Positions 1 to 3,338 of a stretch of 6,222 nucleotides of DNA are shown in pieces (position 1 is the first letter of the stretch; every line of letters begins with the position of its first letter). The DNA comes from Methanobacteriota archaeon (GTDB lineage Archaea; Halobacteriota; Methanomicrobia; Methanomicrobiales; Methanoculleaceae), in contig JAEWMO010000023.1 of NCBI GenBank assembly GCA_023457135.1, positions 1-6,222 of the forward strand, given 5' to 3'. The notes below the pieces were generated by a model. It was not told the DNA's origin. It searched no databases and saw only the letters and a list, made by a program, of their open reading frames with translations. The position numbers were made by a program, and so were the translations under genes.

Positions 1-7
1 CAGGCAT
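1..7 (-). CDS. Possible 5' end of a divergent gene (two codons only)
   Basis: Read on the minus strand, an ATG at bases 7-5 follows a purine-rich stretch (complement of about 8-22) that contains GGAGG seven bases before the ATG. This is a good Shine-Dalgarno match at normal spacing. Only ATG, CCT and one further base lie inside the window, so nothing can be said about the product. The alternative is that bases 1-37 are the tail of a plus-strand gene. In the frame of the next gene a TAA occurs at 38-40, so a plus-strand reading frame could end there. The call rests on the ribosome-binding site alone. Confidence 0.3.
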
Positions 8-82
8 CTCCTCCCCTCCGCCGGGATCACCCTCACTTAAGTAGAATGGCGCCTCAATCTCAATCAGGATGGGATTACTCGC

Positions 83-1606
83 ATGAAGCTGACTGTGAAG
101 TTACTCGACATCGCAAACCGGGGGGTCCTCCTCCACAGCACCGACGCACGATCCATGCGGATCCGCGATGGCGACCGCGTTCTGGTCGCCGACGAAGCGA
201 CGGGGAAGAACGCCCAGGCTCACGTCGACACCACCGGTTCGCTCATCGAGCCTGGTGTTATCGGCATCTACCGGCCGCTGAACGCCACACTTGCCGTCGA
301 TGAAGGAACCGCCGTCGAGGTCCGGGGTGCCGAGAGGCCGGCATCCCTCTCGCACATCAAGAAGAAGATGGACGGCGGGCGATTCACCAAGGATGACACT
401 CTGGATATCGTTAAGGATATCGTCGACGAAACTCTCTCGCCCGGGGAGATCACCGCATACGTCACCGCATCCTACATCCACGGCCTCGATATGGACGAGG
501 TGGAGTACCTGACGAGGGCCATGGTCGATACCGGGGACCGCCTCCGGTTCACCCGGCACCCCGTCGTCGATAAGCACTCCATCGGCGGCGTGCCCGGGAA
601 CAAGATCACGCTCCTGATCGCACCGATCATCGCCGCGAGTGGCCTGATGATCCCCAAGACCAGTTCCCGCGCCATCACCGGGGCCGGTGGAACAGCAGAC
701 CTCATGGAGGTCCTCGCACCGGTCTCGTTCTCGGCGACCGAGGTGCAGCAGATGACCGAGAAGGTCGGCGGCGCCATCGTCTGGGGCGGGGCCACGAACA
801 TCGCCCCGGCCGACGACAAGATCATCACCTACGAATACCCGTTCCGGATCGACGCCCGGGGCCAGATGATCGCGAGTGTCATGGCCAAGAAGTTCGCCGT
901 CGGCGCCGACCTCGTGGTCATCGATATTCCTGTAGGCCTGAACACCAAGATCGCATCGGTCCAGGACGGGAGAAAACTAGCCCGCGAATTCATTGAGCTC
1001 GGTGAGAGGCTTGGGATGCGCGTCGAGTGCGCCCTGAGTTACGGGGAGTCGCTCGTCGGCCATACGATCGGCCCGAATCTCGAGGTGCGCGAGGCGCTCT
1101 CGGTTCTTGAGGGGGCGACCACGCCGAGTTCCCTGATCCAGAAAAGCCTCTCGCTCGCCGGGATTGCGCTTGAGATGGCTGGAAAGGCCGCGCAGGGCCA
1201 GGGCTACCAGATGGCCGCGGATATCCTCTGGAGCGGCAAGGCTCTCGAGAAGATGCGGCAGATCATCGAGATCCAGGGCGGTGACCCGACGGTGAAGGCT
1301 GAGAACATCGTTCCCGGCGAATACCAGTTCGTCGTGAGGGCGCCCCAGGACGGCTACGTCATTGAGTTGAACAACAGCGCGCTCGTCACGCTTGCCCGGC
1401 TTGCAGGTTCGCCCTACGACCACGGCGCGGGGCTTGAGATCCATGCAAAGAAGGGAACCCGCGTTAAGAAGAGCGATCCTATCTTTACCATCTACGCAGA
1501 GCGCGAATGGCGGCTTGAGCGCGCTATTGAGGTCGGCAGGACCCTGATGCCGGTCGTTGTCGAAGGGATGGTTCTTGAACGTATTCCTCCCGAGCGCTGG
1601 ATGTAA
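83..1606 (+). CDS. deoA: AMP phosphorylase (archaeal thymidine-phosphorylase-like family)
   Basis: This cytosolic enzyme splits AMP (also CMP and UMP in characterised homologues) with phosphate into the free base and ribose 1,5-bisphosphate. In archaea the product passes to ribose-1,5-bisphosphate isomerase and type III RuBisCO, neither of which is in the window. At 507 residues it has the archaeal family's usual length. An extra N-terminal domain (about 1-85) is absent from bacterial thymidine phosphorylases. It is followed by a small helical domain (about 86-155), the phosphorylase core and a C-terminal PYNP-type domain (about 410-490). Visible motifs are [11 protein letters not shown] (164-174, phosphate/nucleotide binding), [10 protein letters not shown] (195-204), FRID with Asp257 at the position of the family's proton donor, Ser265, and Lys289. 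The ATG at 83 is chosen because an in-frame TAA lies at 38-40 and no other start codon falls between. A weak AGGA lies at 66-69. Nothing looks damaged. The gene symbol follows the common label for this family in archaeal genomes; the substrate is AMP rather than thymidine. Confidence 0.95.
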   Translation: MKLTVKLLDIANRGVLLHSTDARSMRIRDGDRVLVADEATGKNAQAHVDTTGSLIEPGVIGIYRPLNATLAVDEGTAVEVRGAERPASLSHIKKKMDGGRFTKDDTLDIVKDIVDETLSPGEITAYVTASYIHGLDMDEVEYLTRAMVDTGDRLRFTRHPVVDKHSIGGVPGNKITLLIAPIIAASGLMIPKTSSRAITGAGGTADLMEVLAPVSFSATEVQQMTEKVGGAIVWGGATNIAPADDKIITYEYPFRIDARGQMIASVMAKKFAVGADLVVIDIPVGLNTKIASVQDGRKLAREFIELGERLGMRVECALSYGESLVGHTIGPNLEVREALSVLEGATTPSSLIQKSLSLAGIALEMAGKAAQGQGYQMAADILWSGKALEKMRQIIEIQGGDPTVKAENIVPGEYQFVVRAPQDGYVIELNNSALVTLARLAGSPYDHGAGLEIHAKKGTRVKKSDPIFTIYAEREWRLERAIEVGRTLMPVVVEGMVLERIPPERWM

Positions 1607-1646
1607 ACCGATGCACTCAAATTTTTAGCCGCAGTATACTCCAGTC
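1607..1646 (+). promoter_or_regulatory. Short intergenic region: possible TATA-like box for a leaderless transcript
   Basis: The 40-base gap contains the A/T tract AAATTTTTAG at 1619-1628, centred about 23 bases before the ATG at 1647. That is the distance expected between an archaeal TATA box and a transcription start at or next to the start codon. No Shine-Dalgarno sequence is visible in the 20 bases before the ATG. The same TTTTT could instead help terminate the upstream transcript. The box is a poor consensus match, so co-transcription from the upstream gene is not excluded. Confidence 0.35.
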
Positions 1647-3041
1647 ATGGTAAAACGTCGTCTCATTCTAGTCCTTCTCATCTCCTGTGTCCTCCTTTGC
1701 TGCACGGCGCAGGCAATCACGCTGCGGGTCAGCGTGACAGACGAGAAGACCGGTGGCGCGCTCGTCGATGCTTCTGTGTACATCGATGGCACCTACATGG
1801 GAAGCACCGTATCCGACGGCACCTACTCCTACTATCACACCGGGGAGAAGGACCTGCGCCTGAAGGTGGTCCGGACTGGCTACAAGGACTGGGTGGAGTA
1901 TGTCGATTCCGACAGGACGAGTGTCTCTGTCAAGATGGTGCGTAAAGACGAGATTCTTACATTCGAACTCTACGATGCGTTGACGCTCCAGCCGATCAGC
2001 GGCGCCCTGATTCGTGTCGAGGGTGACGGGATCTCTTCTTCGGGAACCACCGGCAGCGACGGGAGCACCGACTTTTCGGTGAAGGCGGGTGCGCTCTACA
2101 ACGTCGAGGTCCGCACGTCAGGGTATTACGATCTCTCAAAGACCGTGCAGATGGATAGCGGCAACCGGGTTGTCCAGTACTGGCTCTTCAGGAGCGATCT
2201 CCTGGCGGTCCAGGTCCGGGACGGCACGACGTTTGCTCCTATCAAGGACGCGGAGGTCCTCGTCGACGGTGCGCGTGCGGGGACGACCGACGCCGACGGC
2301 AGGCTGCCGCTCAACCTTCAGCGGGAGAAGAGATACTCCTTCAGGGTCACGGCGCCGGACTACCAGCCCTACCAGGAGGAGCGTTACCTCGATGCGGACG
2401 TCGTGCTCCTCCAGGCGGATCTCTCGAAGTCGGCATACCCGCTCTCGATAACGGCCTTCAACGAGGGGATGAAACCGATCGAAGGGGCTGAAGTCTATCT
2501 CAACGGGACGCTCCAGGGGAAGACCAACCAGTATGGCCGGTTCGCGCTCTCTGATGTTCATGCCGGTGCGTATGAGTTTCTGGTGCGGGCGTCCGGCTAT
2601 GGTGACTGGACCGGGATACGCCAGGTCTCCGGGAAGGGGGAGGACATTGTTGCGGAGCTTGAGTATGACCGGGCAAGCGTGACCATCCGGGCGGAGGGGC
2701 CCGACCGGAAAGCGGTTACCAATGCGATGATCGTCATCGATGGCCAGACTGCCGGTGTAACCGACAGCCTGGGATGTCTCCGGACGCCACTCGCCACGAA
2801 CCGGGTCTATGCAATCACCGCCGCCCGTGACGGCTACAATAACATCTCGGTCGACGTGGAGATCCCGCTCGGCACGACTGAGTTTACCGTCCCGCTCGTG
2901 ATGGAGCCGACCTTCAACATATGGATGCTCGTTGCCGGCATCGGGGTTGTTGCCGCGATCCTTGTTGCAGGGGTGTTTGTCGTGCGGCGCAGACAGGCAG
3001 TGCCGGACCGGAGCAAGTCCCGGGGCCGGGACGGGTTGTAA
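1647..3041 (+). CDS. Exported, membrane-anchored protein with five PEGA/carboxypeptidase-regulatory-like repeats
   Basis: No enzyme motif is recognisable, and the protein looks like a surface scaffold or adhesive stalk. Residues 1-23 form a signal peptide: basic start MVKRR, hydrophobic core, and a likely cleavage after TAQA. Five similar beta-rich units of about 80 residues follow (24-102, 103-184, 185-263, 264-342, 343-422). Each has the pattern of a hydrophobic strand, 'I/V-x-G/D-A', a 'V-x-V/I-D/N-G' strand, a 'G-x-T-x-x-x-G' turn, then 'Y-x-V/F-x-V-x-x-x-G/D-Y'. This resembles PEGA or CarboxypepD_reg beta-sandwich domains. A transmembrane helix (about 426-446) precedes a basic tail (RRRQ to the end at 464), which predicts the repeats outside the cell and the tail inside. 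The gene starts 40 bases after the AMP phosphorylase. The start is supported by the signal peptide beginning directly there. Only two N-glycosylation sequons (near 286 and 398) were noticed. The assignment to a repeat superfamily is by eye. The specific function is unknown. Confidence 0.85.
   Translation: MVKRRLILVLLISCVLLCCTAQAITLRVSVTDEKTGGALVDASVYIDGTYMGSTVSDGTYSYYHTGEKDLRLKVVRTGYKDWVEYVDSDRTSVSVKMVRKDEILTFELYDALTLQPISGALIRVEGDGISSSGTTGSDGSTDFSVKAGALYNVEVRTSGYYDLSKTVQMDSGNRVVQYWLFRSDLLAVQVRDGTTFAPIKDAEVLVDGARAGTTDADGRLPLNLQREKRYSFRVTAPDYQPYQEERYLDADVVLLQADLSKSAYPLSITAFNEGMKPIEGAEVYLNGTLQGKTNQYGRFALSDVHAGAYEFLVRASGYGDWTGIRQVSGKGEDIVAELEYDRASVTIRAEGPDRKAVTNAMIVIDGQTAGVTDSLGCLRTPLATNRVYAITAARDGYNNISVDVEIPLGTTEFTVPLVMEPTFNIWMLVAGIGVVAAILVAGVFVVRRRQAVPDRSKSRGRDGL
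1716..2912 (+). repeat. Five tandem protein-level repeats of about 80 residues
   Basis: The repeats are approximately 1716-1952, 1953-2198, 2199-2435, 2436-2672 and 2673-2912. Shared anchor segments are VYIDGTYMGST, VLVDGARAGTT, VYLNGTLQGKT and VIDGQTAGVT in units 1, 3, 4 and 5, with RVEGDGISSSGTT as a looser version in unit 2. Later anchors are VVRTGY, VRTSGY, VTAPDY, VRASGY and AARDGY. The units are clearly diverged in sequence, so this is an old domain duplication and not a DNA-level tandem repeat. Boundaries are accurate to a few residues only. Confidence 0.8.
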
Positions 3042-3054
3042 ACTCCCTCAGGCA

Positions 3055-3086
3055 CTTTTTCCAGTCCCTTTCTCTCTCCCCTTTTT
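3055..3086 (+). terminator. T-rich probable archaeal terminator after the repeat protein
   Basis: Starting 14 bases after the TAA stop, the plus strand has T-runs at 3056-3060 and 3082-3086 separated by a C/T-only-like stretch (CCCTTTCTCTCTCCCC). Archaeal RNA polymerase often terminates at clustered U-tracts without a hairpin, and none is visible here. The call is based on composition and position only. Confidence 0.5.
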
Positions 3087-3176
3087 CGGTCAGTTTACTG
3101 CCGGGGGAACATGATGTTTGGATGTCTCAGATCGGAAATCTGCTCACCTGGCCAGAAAGGCCTCCTTCAGAACGAG

Positions 3177-3227
3177 TTATACATAATACTTTTTACTCCC
3201 CGTTTGAACGATTTTCTCGTATATTTT
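3177..3227 (+). promoter_or_regulatory. Upstream TATA-like boxes (candidate distal promoters)
   Basis: Two candidates are TTATACAT at 3177-3184 and TATATTTT at 3220-3227. With archaeal spacing (start about 26 bases from the box centre) they would start transcripts near 3207 and 3250. Leaders would be about 90-130 bases long and would include the hairpin at 3258-3291 and the GAGGTG at 3311-3316. A/T-rich boxes occur by chance in such a region, so neither is certain. Confidence 0.35.
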
Positions 3228-3257
3228 TCTAATATGGTTCTCCATGGATGTCCAATC

Positions 3258-3291
3258 GGTTAAGGAAGCTCTGAGGCGAGCTTTCTTGGCC
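3258..3291 (+). promoter_or_regulatory. 14-bp hairpin in the leader of the VWA gene
   Basis: The left arm 3258-3271 (GGTTAAGGAAGCTC) and right arm 3278-3291 (GAGCTTTCTTGGCC) pair along all 14 positions around the six-base loop TGAGGC. Eleven pairs are Watson-Crick and three are G.U. The wobble pairs work only in plus-strand RNA, since on the minus strand they become C/A mismatches. This favours an RNA structure over a DNA operator. No T-run follows, so it is not a terminator. It lies seven bases before the proximal TATA-like box and about 20 bases before a GAGGTG. Its function is unknown. Confidence 0.5.
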
Positions 3292-3298
3292 AACAACC

Positions 3299-3306
3299 TT
3301 TATATG
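3299..3306 (+). promoter_or_regulatory. Proximal TATA box for the VWA gene
   Basis: TTTATATG, preceded by AACAACC, is the best match in the region to an archaeal TATA box with its upstream BRE. The predicted start is near 3329, which would leave a leader of about 10 bases before the ATG at 3339 and would exclude the GAGGTG at 3311-3316 from the transcript. Confidence 0.5.
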
Positions 3307-3310
3307 TGTT

Positions 3311-3338
3311 GAGGTGGTAGGAGCAGATGCGGTAGAGT
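3311..3338 (+). promoter_or_regulatory. Shine-Dalgarno-like GAGGTG and a two-codon upstream frame
   Basis: GAGGTG at 3311-3316 complements the archaeal 16S rRNA 3' end. It lies 10 bases before an ATG at 3327, but that frame is ATG-CGG-TAG and stops at 3333-3335. The real start at 3339 is in the same frame three bases after that stop, 22 bases from the GAGGTG. A nearer GGAG at 3320-3323 has 15-base spacing. The stop codon rules out 3327 as the start of the large protein. Confidence 0.4.

Larger units (their letters stand above)
3042..3338. other. 297-base intergenic region without a supported gene
   Basis: No reading frame here has a credible start together with protein-like composition. Apart from the T-rich terminator, it contains a 5-bp inverted repeat at 3128-3142 (CAGAT, loop CGGAA, ATCTG). 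It also has an A/T-rich zone at 3171-3236 with TATA-like boxes, a larger hairpin at 3258-3291, and another TATA-like box at 3299-3306. It reads as an independent promoter and leader region for the large VWA protein. That region's composition is clearly more A/T-rich than either flanking gene. Confidence 0.6.

Noticed and set aside
46..303. 85-residue plus-strand frame overlapping the AMP phosphorylase start
   Set aside because: The translation is Arg/His/Pro-rich and lacks any fold-like pattern, and the overlapping frame encodes a well-conserved enzyme.
1695..1705. Lipoprotein signal (lipobox) at Cys18/Cys19 of the repeat protein
   Set aside because: The residues before the cysteines (VLLC) lack the small residue expected at -1, and TAQA a few residues later is a good signal peptidase I site. 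The protein already has a C-terminal membrane helix.
2921..3232. 103-residue plus-strand frame running from the repeat protein into the intergenic region
   Set aside because: It begins inside the transmembrane-helix coding region in another frame and has low-complexity Cys/Arg-rich then Ser/Leu/Pro-rich composition, with no ribosome-binding site noted.
3258..3291. Hairpin read as an intrinsic terminator
   Set aside because: The sequence after it is CAACAACCTTTATATG with no T-run, and it lies more than 200 bases past the upstream stop codon, next to a promoter-like box.
3327..3335. ATG at 3327 as the start of the VWA protein
   Set aside because: It is in frame with the gene but followed after one codon by TAG at 3333-3335.
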